Shown one piece after another: positions 48,641 through 56,399 of a stretch of DNA of 64,000 nt. Under the pieces are notes generated by a model. It did not search any database, was not told the origin of the DNA, and was given only the letters and a program-made list of their open reading frames with translations. Origin of the DNA: Micromonospora antibiotica (lineage in GTDB: Bacteria; Actinomycetota; Actinomycetes; Mycobacteriales; Micromonosporaceae); the NCBI RefSeq assembly GCF_017599305.1, contig NZ_JAGFWR010000030.1, positions 1 to 64,000 of the forward strand. Direction: 5' to 3'. The translations under genes and the position numbers were made by a program. Position 1 is the stretch's first letter. Every line of letters starts with the position of its first letter.

Positions 48641-49285
48641 GTGAGCTGGTTCGGGCGGGTGCCGGGGTGGCCGGTGATGCTGATGGACGGTCCGGTGGTG
48701 CTGCGACCGTACCGGCGGTCCGACGCCACCGCCTGGTCGGCGGTTCGTCGGGCGAACCGGGCCTGGTTGGCGCCCTGGGAGTCGCACCTGCCGGGCAGTT
48801 GGGACGAGACGAACTCGCCGGCCGCGTTCCGTTACGTGCACGCCGACCAGCGGCGTTCGGCGCGTAGCGGTGAGGGGATGCCGTTCGCGGTCTGCCTGCG
48901 CGAGGACGGGCAGGAACGGCTGGTCGGGCACCTGAACGTGGGCAACATCGTCCGGCGGGCGTTCTGCTCCGGCTACGTCGGCTACTGGGTGGACTCCCGG
49001 GTGGCCGGGCGTGGGGTGATCCCCACGGCGATGGCGCTCGCCGTCGACCACGCGTTCGGCCCGGGTGGACTGCACCGGGTCGAGGTGAACATCCGGCCGG
49101 AGAACAAGCCGTCCCGGCGGGTGGTGGAGAAGCTGGGCTTCCGCGAGGAGGCGTACCACGTGCGCTACATGCACATCGACGGGGTCTGGCGGGACCACAT
49201 CGGATACGCGCTGACCAGCGAGGAGGTGGCCGCCGAGGGTGGTCTGCTGGCCCGCTGGCACCGGATGCGTCACGAGGCCGGGTGA
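48641..49285 (+). CDS. rimJ: GNAT acetyltransferase, RimJ-like
   Basis: 214 residues. RimJ/RimL-type GNAT: VVLRPYRRSDATAW (about 18-31), GYVGYWVDSRVAGRGVIPTAMALAVDHAFG (acetyl-CoA loop, about 108-137) and RVEVNIRPENKPSRRVVEKLGFREEA (about 147-172). It acetylates protein N-termini, classically ribosomal protein S5. GTG 48641 has GGGAGG 8 nt upstream. It keeps its mycobacterial place between the moeA-type gene and glpR. Confidence 0.9.
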   Translation: MSWFGRVPGWPVMLMDGPVVLRPYRRSDATAWSAVRRANRAWLAPWESHLPGSWDETNSPAAFRYVHADQRRSARSGEGMPFAVCLREDGQERLVGHLNVGNIVRRAFCSGYVGYWVDSRVAGRGVIPTAMALAVDHAFGPGGLHRVEVNIRPENKPSRRVVEKLGFREEAYHVRYMHIDGVWRDHIGYALTSEEVAAEGGLLARWHRMRHEAG

Positions 49286-49469
49286 GTCGTCCCACGGACG
49301 GGATCCGGCGCGGCGCGTCGGCATCCCGGTCGGCGGCCCGTAACCTCAAGTAACTGCAAGCTGCGGCAAGCACCGCCCGACCGCAGGATCTGCGTCGAGA
49401 GTGATCTTTCGGGGAAGATCTTGCTGATTTCGGTGGTTGCCCCGAAATTCGGTGACGGGAGGGGTGAGG

Positions 49470-50276
49470 GTGCCGACCTCGGTGCTCCTCGCCGTCCTCG
49501 CCGCCGCCGGCCTGCTCGCCCTCGCGCCGGCGCTGGTCCGTCGGTACGACGCCACCGAGCGGCTGGTGGCGGAGCGGGCGCAGTCGACGGCGCGGGTGCT
49601 CCAGCGCCGCCGGCGGCGTCGTACCGTCCCCGGTCGGCGACCGGTCAACCAGCCCCGGGCGCTCGTCGTCACCCTCGCCGAGGACGCCACCACCGGGAAC
49701 CTGGCCGCCCCGGTCTCCGCGCCCCCGGCCCCCGGCCGCCGTGCCGCCCTGTCGGCGTCCGCCCGCCGCTCCGGCCGGCTGCGCGCCGTGCCGCCCGCCC
49801 CCCGGCAGGCCCGTCGGCGTCCGCCCCGGCCGCACACCCCGGCCGTGTACCGGCGGCGTCGGGTGCTCGCCGCGCTGCTGCTGCTCAACCTCGTCGAGCT
49901 GGTCGGCGTGATCGTGGTCAGCCCCGGCTTCTGGATCAGTTTCTCGGTCACCGCCGGCCTGCTCGTCGTGTACGTCGTACACCTGCGGCGGCGGGCGCTG
50001 GCCGAACGCCGTCGGCGGCGGCTACGGGCCCGGGAGGCGGCGTGGCTCGCCGCCCGGCAGGCCGAGGTGCGCCGCGAACAGGCCCGTCGGGCGGCGGCCC
50101 GCCGGGAGGCGCAGCGCCGCCTGGCCGCCCAACGCGAGGCGGTACGCCGCACGGCGATGGGCCTGGACCGGCCGACCGACCTGCCGGCGGCGGCCAGCGG
50201 GGGTGGTTCGGTGTCCTACCGCCGCTCCGGCGGCCTGCGTGGCCGCCCCTACCAGTCCGGCCGCGACCCCCGCTGA
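49470..50276 (+). CDS. glpR: GlpR/SepX-type divisome membrane protein
   Basis: 268 residues from GTG 49470 (GGGAGG 7 nt upstream). Membrane helix 1 (about 4-20) is followed by a long basic Arg/Ala/Pro-rich cytoplasmic stretch (25-130), then a helix pair (about 131-170: VLAALLLLNLVELVGVIVVSPGFWISFSVTAGLLVVYVVHL) and a charged coiled-coil-like tail (about 172-225) with a Gly/Arg-rich end. This architecture and position after rimJ match GlpR of Corynebacterium and SepX of Streptomyces, which help organise FtsZ at septa. A small hairpin (49403-49420) lies in its long upstream region. Confidence 0.82.
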   Translation: MPTSVLLAVLAAAGLLALAPALVRRYDATERLVAERAQSTARVLQRRRRRRTVPGRRPVNQPRALVVTLAEDATTGNLAAPVSAPPAPGRRAALSASARRSGRLRAVPPAPRQARRRPPRPHTPAVYRRRRVLAALLLLNLVELVGVIVVSPGFWISFSVTAGLLVVYVVHLRRRALAERRRRRLRAREAAWLAARQAEVRREQARRAAARREAQRRLAAQREAVRRTAMGLDRPTDLPAAASGGGSVSYRRSGGLRGRPYQSGRDPR

Positions 50277-50584
50277 TCCCCGCTGGCCCCAGGGCCGGCC
50301 CTGCCGCCCCGCTTGCTCGCCCCGCCCGCCCTACGTGCCCGCCCCGCCCGCCCCACCTGCTCGCCCTGCTCGGCTGGTCGGGTCTCCTGATCGACTCTCA
50401 CGTGGGCCGAAGTGGGCGCTACCGGGGCGCTCGGATACCCCGACGTCGGCTCACCGGTGCGGCGGACCAGCCGGTTCGCGCGGCGGGAGGGGTGATTCGC
50501 CCGGGGGGCGGGTGGGCTGTTAGTCTTGCTGCCGGCCCGCCCGGTGAAAGCCGGGTGGGACCGAAGCCGGTTCCATCCGGCGGA
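50277..50584. other. intergenic region with tRNA promoter
   Basis: No gene. A TTAGTCT element (50520-50526), about 58 nt before the tRNA, is the best -10 candidate; no clear -35 is seen. Confidence 0.5.
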
Positions 50585-50661
50585 GGGGCTGTGGCGCAGT
50601 CTGGTAGCGCACCTCGTTCGCATCGAGGGGGTCTGGGGTTCGAATCCCCACAGCTCCACCA
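50585..50661 (+). tRNA. tRNA-Ala(CGC), CCA end encoded
   Basis: The cloverleaf folds fully: acceptor GGGGCTG with CAGCTCC, D stem GCGC/GCGC, anticodon stem CCTCG/CGAGG with a 7-nt loop TTCGCAT (anticodon CGC at 50619-50621), T stem TGGGG/CCCCA with TTCGAAT. The acceptor has the G3-U70 wobble that defines alanine tRNAs. It reads the GCG codon, very common in this genome. Confidence 0.96.
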
Positions 50662-50670
50662 GCAACATTC

Positions 50671-50708
50671 GATCAAGGGCGGGCCCCACTCGGGGCCCGC
50701 CCTTGATC
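50671..50708 (+). terminator. strong hairpin after tRNA-Ala
   Basis: A perfect 17-bp stem (50671-50687 with 50692-50708) and 4-nt loop ACTC, starting 9 nt after the tRNA. It also lies beyond the stop of the protease gene on the other strand, so it may serve both. Confidence 0.85.
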
Positions 50709-50745
50709 GTCGTGGGCCGGGGTCGGTCGACGCCGGCCGGGGCGC

Positions 50746-51639
50746 TCAGGGGATGGTCACGCCGTAGACGGCGAGCGCCTCGGCGATCGGCTGGTAGAAG
50801 GTGGTGCCGCCGCTGGTGCAGTTGCCGCTGCCGCCGGAGAGGATGCCGAGGATCAGCCCGGTCCCGGCGACGTAGAGGGGCCCGCCGCTGTCGCCGGGTT
50901 CGGCGCAGATGTTGGTGCGGATCAGCCCGGACACGCTGCCCTCGGCATAGTTGACCGTCTGGTTGAGGCCGGTCACCGTGCCGCACCGCACGCCGGTGGT
51001 GGTGCCGCTGCGGCAGACCGCCTGACCCACGTACGGGGTGCCGACGCCGTTGATGGTGAGCAGGCCGGGATAGGTGTAGACGGCGCTCGGGTGGCTGACC
51101 CTCCCGGTGTAGCGAACCAGACCGAAGTCGTTGCCGGGGAAGCTGCTGCCGACCCGGCTGCCCAGCACGGTCGTCCCGCCGCTGTCGGCGTACCAGGTCG
51201 TCGCGGCGGCGGTGCAGTGCCCGGCGGTGAGGAAGTAGTAGGTGCTGCCGCTGTGCACGTTCGCGCCGAGCGAGCAGCGGGCGCCCCCGCCGTAGACGGC
51301 CTGCCCCCCGGCGATGAGCAGGCGCAGCCGGCCGGGCTCCCGGCGCAGGTCCGCGCCGGCCCGCGCGGCGGTGGCGCGCAGCGCGCGTACCTGCTCGGGT
51401 GCGACGGTGTCGTCGACGGTGAGCGTCAGGCGACCGGTGACCGGGTCGGGTCCCCAGGCGGTGCCGACGGTCCGCACGTCCTGCACGGTCGGCCCGACGG
51501 CCCCGGGAGATGCGGCGGCCGGTCCGGCGGCACCGGGGTGGACGGCGGCCGGGTCGATGCCGCCTGCGTACGCGCTGGCCGGGGTCGCCGGCAGCACGAC
51601 GACGGCCAGGGCCAGGGCGACGAGCGAGAGACGACGCAT
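50746..51639 (-). CDS. secreted streptogrisin-like S1 family serine protease
   Basis: 297 residues with a signal peptide (1-24, ending TPASA), a short prodomain (about 30-110, with a [15 protein letters not shown] helix) and a chymotrypsin-like domain. The triad is His in [10 protein letters not shown] (about 160), Asp in GNDFGLVRY (about 190) and Ser in [11 protein letters not shown] (about 256). Six cysteines include pairs flanking the catalytic His. It degrades external protein after self-processing. ATG 51639 has GGAGGTGGGAG upstream. The prodomain is short compared with typical streptogrisins. Confidence 0.93.
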   Translation of the reverse strand: MRRLSLVALALAVVVLPATPASAYAGGIDPAAVHPGAAGPAAASPGAVGPTVQDVRTVGTAWGPDPVTGRLTLTVDDTVAPEQVRALRATAARAGADLRREPGRLRLLIAGGQAVYGGGARCSLGANVHSGSTYYFLTAGHCTAAATTWYADSGGTTVLGSRVGSSFPGNDFGLVRYTGRVSHPSAVYTYPGLLTINGVGTPYVGQAVCRSGTTTGVRCGTVTGLNQTVNYAEGSVSGLIRTNICAEPGDSGGPLYVAGTGLILGILSGGSGNCTSGGTTFYQPIAEALAVYGVTIP

Positions 51640-51809
51640 CTCCCACCTCCCTCTGGATCGGTGGAGTTCGATTCGTTGAGCATCCGCCGATGCCGGGGCC
51701 GATTCAAGCGACGGCAGCGATTCCGGCCCGCCCGCGGTGCTGCCGGGGCTCGGCAACGCAACGGGCCGGCCCCCGTCGAGGGAGCCGGCCCGGCACGGGA
51801 CCCGGGAGA

Positions 51810-52883
51810 TCAGGGCTTCCAGGAACCCGCCGCCTCGAACCGGTGCTGGTATTCGACCACGCCCTTCTTGTCGGCGACGTCGAACACCACCGCACCGGAG
51901 CGCTTGCTGCCGGCCCGGATGTTGCTGCCCGAGTCGAGCATGTCGCCACCGCAGCCGGAGAGCGCGCCGGCCAGCCCGTTGACCGTGGTGCCGTTGTCGG
52001 CCACCCACTGGAAGTAGAACGGGTTGATCGACGCGGTGCCCTTGGTCACCGTGGCGGTGACGTCGGCGATCAGGTACATGCCCTTGTCCGGCGGCGGGGC
52101 GAACGAGCGGCACCCTTTGGTCGAGGTGCTGAAGCTGCGGACGGTGATCTCGATGGTGCCGTCGTCGTCGCTGATCACCAGCGTCTCGCCGGCCTTCAGG
52201 TTGAACGTCTCGTCGTCGGTGGACGACGGTGCCGCCGACGGCCTCCCGCCCGGCAGCGTCGGCGCGGCGGTGGCACCGGGGGTGGGCAACGAGCGTTCCC
52301 AGTCATCGGCCGCCTCGTTGGCCCGGTTGCCCCCGACGACCGCGGCGACCACGATGCCACCGCAGCAGAGCAGCACCAGCACGGCGACCACGATGCCGAT
52401 GATGATCCAGACCTTCTTGCCCGACGAGCCTCCCGGCGGCGGACCCAACGGATAGCCGGGCGGAGCCGGAGCACCGGGCGGCGGCGGATAGCCCCCACCC
52501 GGCGGCGGGTAACCCCCACCGGGCGGCGGATAGCCCGCCCCGTGAGGCGGGTAGCCCGCACCGGACACCGGCGGGTAGCCCGCGCCAGAGACCGGCGGGT
52601 AGCCCGCGCCAGAGACCGGCGGGTAGCCCGCGCCGGACACCGGCGGTGCCGTCCCCGGCTCGTACGACGGGTACGGCTGTCCCGACGTGGGCGGCGGCGG
52701 GTACGTCGGCTGTGGTGCTGCGGAGACCGGCGGCTGCGGCGCGTACGGCGACGGCGGAGCGTACGGGTCGGTGGAGTAGGTCGATTGCGGCGGTTCGGGG
52801 ACCGGGGGCGGCGGGGCGGTCGGATCGACCGGGGGCGGCTGGTTGGGGTCCTGCGGCCCGGAAGGGGGTTGGGGCTGGCTCAC
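51810..52883 (-). CDS. DUF4352 membrane-anchored protein with Pro/Tyr repeats
   Basis: 357 residues. The cytoplasmic N-terminus (1-150) is Pro/Tyr-rich with four PPVSGAGY units and further GGYPPPG units. One membrane helix (about 155-182, containing a CCGG motif) leads to an extracytoplasmic linker and a C-terminal DUF4352 domain (about 235-350: [44 protein letters not shown]), an immunoglobulin-like fold common in secreted lipoproteins. GTG 52883. Function unknown; a cell-envelope sensor or adhesin is possible. Confidence 0.88.
   Translation of the reverse strand: MSQPQPPSGPQDPNQPPPVDPTAPPPPVPEPPQSTYSTDPYAPPSPYAPQPPVSAAPQPTYPPPPTSGQPYPSYEPGTAPPVSGAGYPPVSGAGYPPVSGAGYPPVSGAGYPPHGAGYPPPGGGYPPPGGGYPPPPGAPAPPGYPLGPPPGGSSGKKVWIIIGIVVAVLVLLCCGGIVVAAVVGGNRANEAADDWERSLPTPGATAAPTLPGGRPSAAPSSTDDETFNLKAGETLVISDDDGTIEITVRSFSTSTKGCRSFAPPPDKGMYLIADVTATVTKGTASINPFYFQWVADNGTTVNGLAGALSGCGGDMLDSGSNIRAGSKRSGAVVFDVADKKGVVEYQHRFEAAGSWKP
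52558..52650. repeat. 24-bp tandem repeat in DUF4352 gene
   Basis: Four near-identical 24-bp copies, in frame, encode PPVSGAGY; two adjacent copies are identical. Confidence 0.8.
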
Positions 52884-52938
52884 CGTACTCCTCGCACACG
52901 GTCGTCACTCGGGAAAGCTGGTGGTGCTGACGAAGGGG

Positions 52939-53595
52939 TCAGCGTAGTGGCAGCACCGCCGCCGTGCGGACCAGATCGCCCTCGATCACGAACCGGCCGG
53001 TGACCACCGAGGGTGGATCCGCCACGGTGGCCGCCGACACCCGCGCCGGGTCGATCCGGGCGGTGAAGACGCCGGTGTCCGGGTCCAGGTCGACGGTGGC
53101 GTCCAGGAAGTCCAACCAGGAGCCCACCACCGGGTGCCAGACCTTGTAGACGGTCTCCTTGGCGCTGAACACCACCACCGGCCAGCTCACCCCGGCCGGC
53201 AACCGGGCCAGCCGGTCGGCCTCCTCGGGGCGCAGGATCATCCGGCGTACCCCCGGGTCGAGTTCCCGGTGCCGCTCGGCGTCCATGCCGACCGCACGCA
53301 GGTCGGCGCGGCGGGCGACCGCGGCGGCGCAGTAGCCCCGGGTGTGGGTGATGGTGCCGATCAGCCCGGTCGGCCAGACCGGTGCGCGGTTCGGTGCGGC
53401 GGGGACCGGCGTGGCCGGCAGGCCGAGGGCGGTCATCGCGCGTCGGGCGCAGACCCGACCGGCGGTGAAGTCCCGTCGCCGGCTCTCCACGGCCCGTTCG
53501 CCCAGCCCGGCCCGCTCCTCCGGGAGCAGTTCACCGACCCAGTCGGCGCCCTCGGCCACCGCCACCGAGACCGCCGCCGGCAGCAGGTCACGCAT
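52939..53595 (-). CDS. 4'-phosphopantetheinyl transferase, Sfp/EntD type
   Basis: 218 residues. Motifs are FTAGRVCARRAM (about 43-54), GTITHTRGYCAAAVA (about 83-97), GMDAERHREL (about 107-116, metal-binding Asp) and VVFSAKETVYKVWHP (about 139-153, with the catalytic Glu and Lys). It transfers the phosphopantetheine arm of CoA to carrier proteins of polyketide, peptide or fatty acid synthases. The EntD-like layout suggests broad substrate use in secondary metabolism, but no carrier-protein gene is nearby. ATG 53595 has GGAGAGG upstream. Confidence 0.93.
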   Translation of the reverse strand: MRDLLPAAVSVAVAEGADWVGELLPEERAGLGERAVESRRRDFTAGRVCARRAMTALGLPATPVPAAPNRAPVWPTGLIGTITHTRGYCAAAVARRADLRAVGMDAERHRELDPGVRRMILRPEEADRLARLPAGVSWPVVVFSAKETVYKVWHPVVGSWLDFLDATVDLDPDTGVFTARIDPARVSAATVADPPSVVTGRFVIEGDLVRTAAVLPLR

Positions 53596-53744
53596 AACCC
53601 ACCCCTCTCCGGTACGACCACCGCCGGGTCCGCCCGGTGTGCGGACCATCGGCCATGGTTGGTGAACGTACCGCAACCGGGCGACACCGGAGGGTCCCGT
53701 CGTGGTGGCCGGCCCCGGCACCCGGGGTCGGCCACCACGACGGG

Positions 53745-54524
53745 TCAGCGGCGGCGGGGGCGGCGGGTCAGCGCGAAGCCGAACACCCCGGCCACGGCGG
53801 CGAGCACGCCGCCGACCGCGCTCCACGCCCAGCGGGAGCCGAGCGCGGGCAGCCAGTCGCCGTCGAACCAGTCGTCGTCGGCGTCGGCGGGTGCCGCCGC
53901 CGGTTCGCCGGTCAGCACCGCGCCGGCCTTGGTGTTCGGCACCAGCGGCGCCTTCAACTCGCCGTCGTCGCGCGAGCCCTCGCCCTCGGCGGAGACCAGC
54001 AGCTCCACGTCGACGGGGAGCCCCAGGTCGGGTTCGGGCAGGTCGGTGACCGACAGCCGGACGTAGTAGGTGCCGGGCAGCGGGTCGGCCGACCACGGCT
54101 CCGCCCAGGACCGCACCTGACGCAACGTGCAGCCGAGCGCCACGCTGCCGGCGGAGGCGGCCACCGTCGGGGTCTGCGCCCCGGCCGTGCACGCCTGCCG
54201 GCGGCGCAGCCCGTCGAACACCTCCACCGTCCAGGTGGACGCGCCGGTGCGGGCCTTGGGCAGGGACACCGTGGCGGTGATGTCGTGCCGCTGTCCCGCC
54301 GAGGCCGGGAACGACCAGTACAGGAAGTCGCCGGTGGAGGCGTCCACCCGGACCGGTTGGCCGGCCGCGATGCCGGTGGCGGTCAGGAAGGACGTGCCGG
54401 CCCGGGTGACCGGGGTGGCGCCGGGGGAGGGGGTGGGCGCGGCCGAGGCGGGGGCCGGGGCGGCGAGCAGGGTGAGTCCGGCCGCGGCCAGTGCCGCGCC
54501 GGTCCGCATGATCGGGGTACGCAT
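53745..54524 (-). CDS. secreted membrane-anchored protein paired with VWA protein
   Basis: 259 residues. A signal peptide (about 1-29, ending PASAA) precedes a beta-rich outer domain with FLYWSFPASAGQRHDITATVSL and a GTYYVRLSVTDLPEPDLGLPVDVELLVSAEGEG block. One Cys pair is visible (ACTAGA and LGCTLR). An acidic linker and a C-terminal membrane helix (about 232-250) end in RRPRRR. ATG 54524 lies 2 nt after the stop of the VWA gene, with GGAGGAC upstream inside that gene, so the two are translationally coupled. Probably both proteins face outward and work as a complex (inference). Family not recognised. Confidence 0.8.
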   Translation of the reverse strand: MRTPIMRTGAALAAAGLTLLAAPAPASAAPTPSPGATPVTRAGTSFLTATGIAAGQPVRVDASTGDFLYWSFPASAGQRHDITATVSLPKARTGASTWTVEVFDGLRRRQACTAGAQTPTVAASAGSVALGCTLRQVRSWAEPWSADPLPGTYYVRLSVTDLPEPDLGLPVDVELLVSAEGEGSRDDGELKAPLVPNTKAGAVLTGEPAAAPADADDDWFDGDWLPALGSRWAWSAVGGVLAAVAGVFGFALTRRPRRR

Positions 54525-54526
54525 CG

Positions 54527-55807
54527 TCAGTTCGTCCTCCACGTCGCCACCCACCAGCGGGTGAGCAGCCCGACGACCAGGCCGGTGAGTAGGCCGGCCA
54601 GGGTGAGCAGGAGCAGCAGCACCCAGCCGCGCCCCAGGTCCGGCGCGGTCGGGGCGGGTGACGAGGCGACCACGTCGATGGTCAGCTCGACCGGCATGCC
54701 CGGCTCGGCCCGGGTGCCCGGGCGGGGTGCGAACGCGTTGCTGACCACCAGGCAGACCGTGGTGGCCGGGACCGGCGCGTCGCTGGCCGACGGGCTCGGC
54801 GACGCCCCGTCCTCCGCCCCCGACCAGCGCAACCCCGCCGACACCACGTCGGTACGACCGCTGCCCGCGTCGACGCCCCGGACCAGTTCCCGGCCGTCGG
54901 CGGTGGTCGCCCGCAGCAGCACCGCGTGGTCGGGGTTCACCGGCCGGTCCAGCGCCACGCTGACCGAGGCGCGCAGCTCCTGCCCCGGTCGGACGGGCAC
55001 CCGGTACCAGCGGTGCTCGGAGAACGCCTCCCGGTCGGCGTAGACGCCGGGGGCGAGCAACGGGGCGTCGGCGCACCCGGCCCGGCCGGTGACCACCGTC
55101 GGTGCGGCGGTGTAGGTGTCCTTCGCGCGCTCGACGAGCTGCTTGATCCGACCGGTCAGCTCGTCGGCGCTCTGGGCCGCCGTGTAGGTGCCGCCGGTGG
55201 CGGTGGCGATGCAGAGCAGCTGCTTGCGGACCTTCTCGTCCGGGGCGAGGCCGAGCGTGTCGACCACCAGTTTGGTGCCCTGGGCGGCCAACTCCCGGGC
55301 CACCTCGCACGGGTCGGGCGGGGCGCAGGTGTCCTCGCCGTCGGTGATCAGCACGATCCGGCGGGCGGTCGTGCCGGTGCCGAGGTCCCGGGCGGCGGAG
55401 CGCAGGGCCAGCCCGACCGGGGTGAAGCCCGTCGGGCGCAGCGTCGCCACCGCGGCCTTGGCGGCGGTCCGGTCCACCGGGCCGACCGGCACGATCTGCT
55501 GGGTGTCCAGGCAGCCCTGCTTCTTGTCCTTGCCCCGGTAGGTCGCGCCGAGCACCCGGATGCCGAGCTGGGTCTCCTCGGGCAGCGCGTCGACCACCTC
55601 GTTGAACGCCTGCTGGGCGACCGAGATCCGGCTGCGTCCGTCGATGTCGTTGGCCCGCATCGAGCCGCTGACGTCGAGGACCAGCTCGACCTTGGGTGGC
55701 TCGGCGGGCTCCTCGTTGTCGGCGAGGGCCGGCACGGGGCCGGTCAGCGCGGTCGCCGCCAACACTCCGATCAGGACGGTCGTTGATCGTCGTCTCGTGT
55801 TGATCAC
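54527..55807 (-). CDS. membrane-anchored von Willebrand factor A domain protein
   Basis: 426 residues from GTG 55807, which has a leaderless-type TACACT 7 nt upstream. A signal peptide (about 1-29) precedes a VWA domain (about 35-215) with a complete MIDAS: LVLDVSGSM (Asp-x-Ser-x-Ser), the Thr in TGFTPVG and ITDGEDT. A beta-rich domain follows (about 240-385: VPVRPGQELRASVSVAL), then a C-terminal membrane helix (about 393-415). VWA domains bind protein or metal ligands outside the cell. The gene is coupled to the secreted protein gene 2 nt downstream. Confidence 0.88.
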   Translation of the reverse strand: MINTRRRSTTVLIGVLAATALTGPVPALADNEEPAEPPKVELVLDVSGSMRANDIDGRSRISVAQQAFNEVVDALPEETQLGIRVLGATYRGKDKKQGCLDTQQIVPVGPVDRTAAKAAVATLRPTGFTPVGLALRSAARDLGTGTTARRIVLITDGEDTCAPPDPCEVARELAAQGTKLVVDTLGLAPDEKVRKQLLCIATATGGTYTAAQSADELTGRIKQLVERAKDTYTAAPTVVTGRAGCADAPLLAPGVYADREAFSEHRWYRVPVRPGQELRASVSVALDRPVNPDHAVLLRATTADGRELVRGVDAGSGRTDVVSAGLRWSGAEDGASPSPSASDAPVPATTVCLVVSNAFAPRPGTRAEPGMPVELTIDVVASSPAPTAPDLGRGWVLLLLLTLAGLLTGLVVGLLTRWWVATWRTN

Positions 55808-56399
55808 CGGGCGAAGTGTAGTGAGATCCACTGTGGAGATTCGTTGGGGTGCACCCGGGCGAGTCTCGACCACGGGATCGTCGGCCCGGCACGGTGCGTC
55901 GGCGGCCCGGTGTGAGATCGATGACCGTCGACCGTCCGTTAGATGCTAGATGTAAAGCATTTGCCGCGCGACGCATCGGTCGGAAATCTGACCCAAGTCG
56001 ACCCGTTGTGCCGGTGGCATAACGTGGTTAAGCTCTCCATGCGCGCCCCAATCGCCCGCTTCCCCCGTGGCAGGCGATCGGGGCGCGCCCTTTCGTTGCG
56101 GCACACTCGTGGGACACCCCTCCCGCGCCACCGCTCCCGGTGCCGCCGACGGTTCCCCCCGGAGATCCCGGCCGACGCGATCCGCCTCCGGTCTTCCGCC
56201 CCGCTGCCGGCCCGTCGTCTCCCCGGCCCGCCAGGTGTCTGATCCCGACCCGTGGTGCCTGCGGTGTCGGCCGGCACCCTTCCGTCTGCCCTCGTCCACT
56301 GTGGTGCCTGGTGACGACCGTCCCGGAACGCGCCGGACCCGCCTCGACCGGTCGGGTCGGGCGGGTCCGGGGCAGACGCGCAACGGTGGACGGGGTGGG
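55808..56399. other. 592-nt non-coding region with a strong hairpin
   Basis: No supported gene. It contains the VWA promoter (AGTGTA at 55815-55820 on the plus strand), a less GC-rich strip at about 55935-56035 and the hairpin at 56041-56088. Confidence 0.55.
56041..56088 (+). terminator. hairpin with short U-run, possible end of a plus-strand small RNA
   Basis: A 16-bp stem with one mismatch (56041-56056 with 56073-56088) and 16-nt loop, followed by CCTTTCGTT on the plus strand. No plus-strand gene precedes it; the nearest minus-strand gene (PMT) ends 311 nt away. Confidence 0.55.

Noticed and set aside
52939-53595. Secondary-metabolite cluster suggested by the phosphopantetheinyl transferase
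   Set aside because: No polyketide, peptide synthetase or carrier-protein gene lies in the window.
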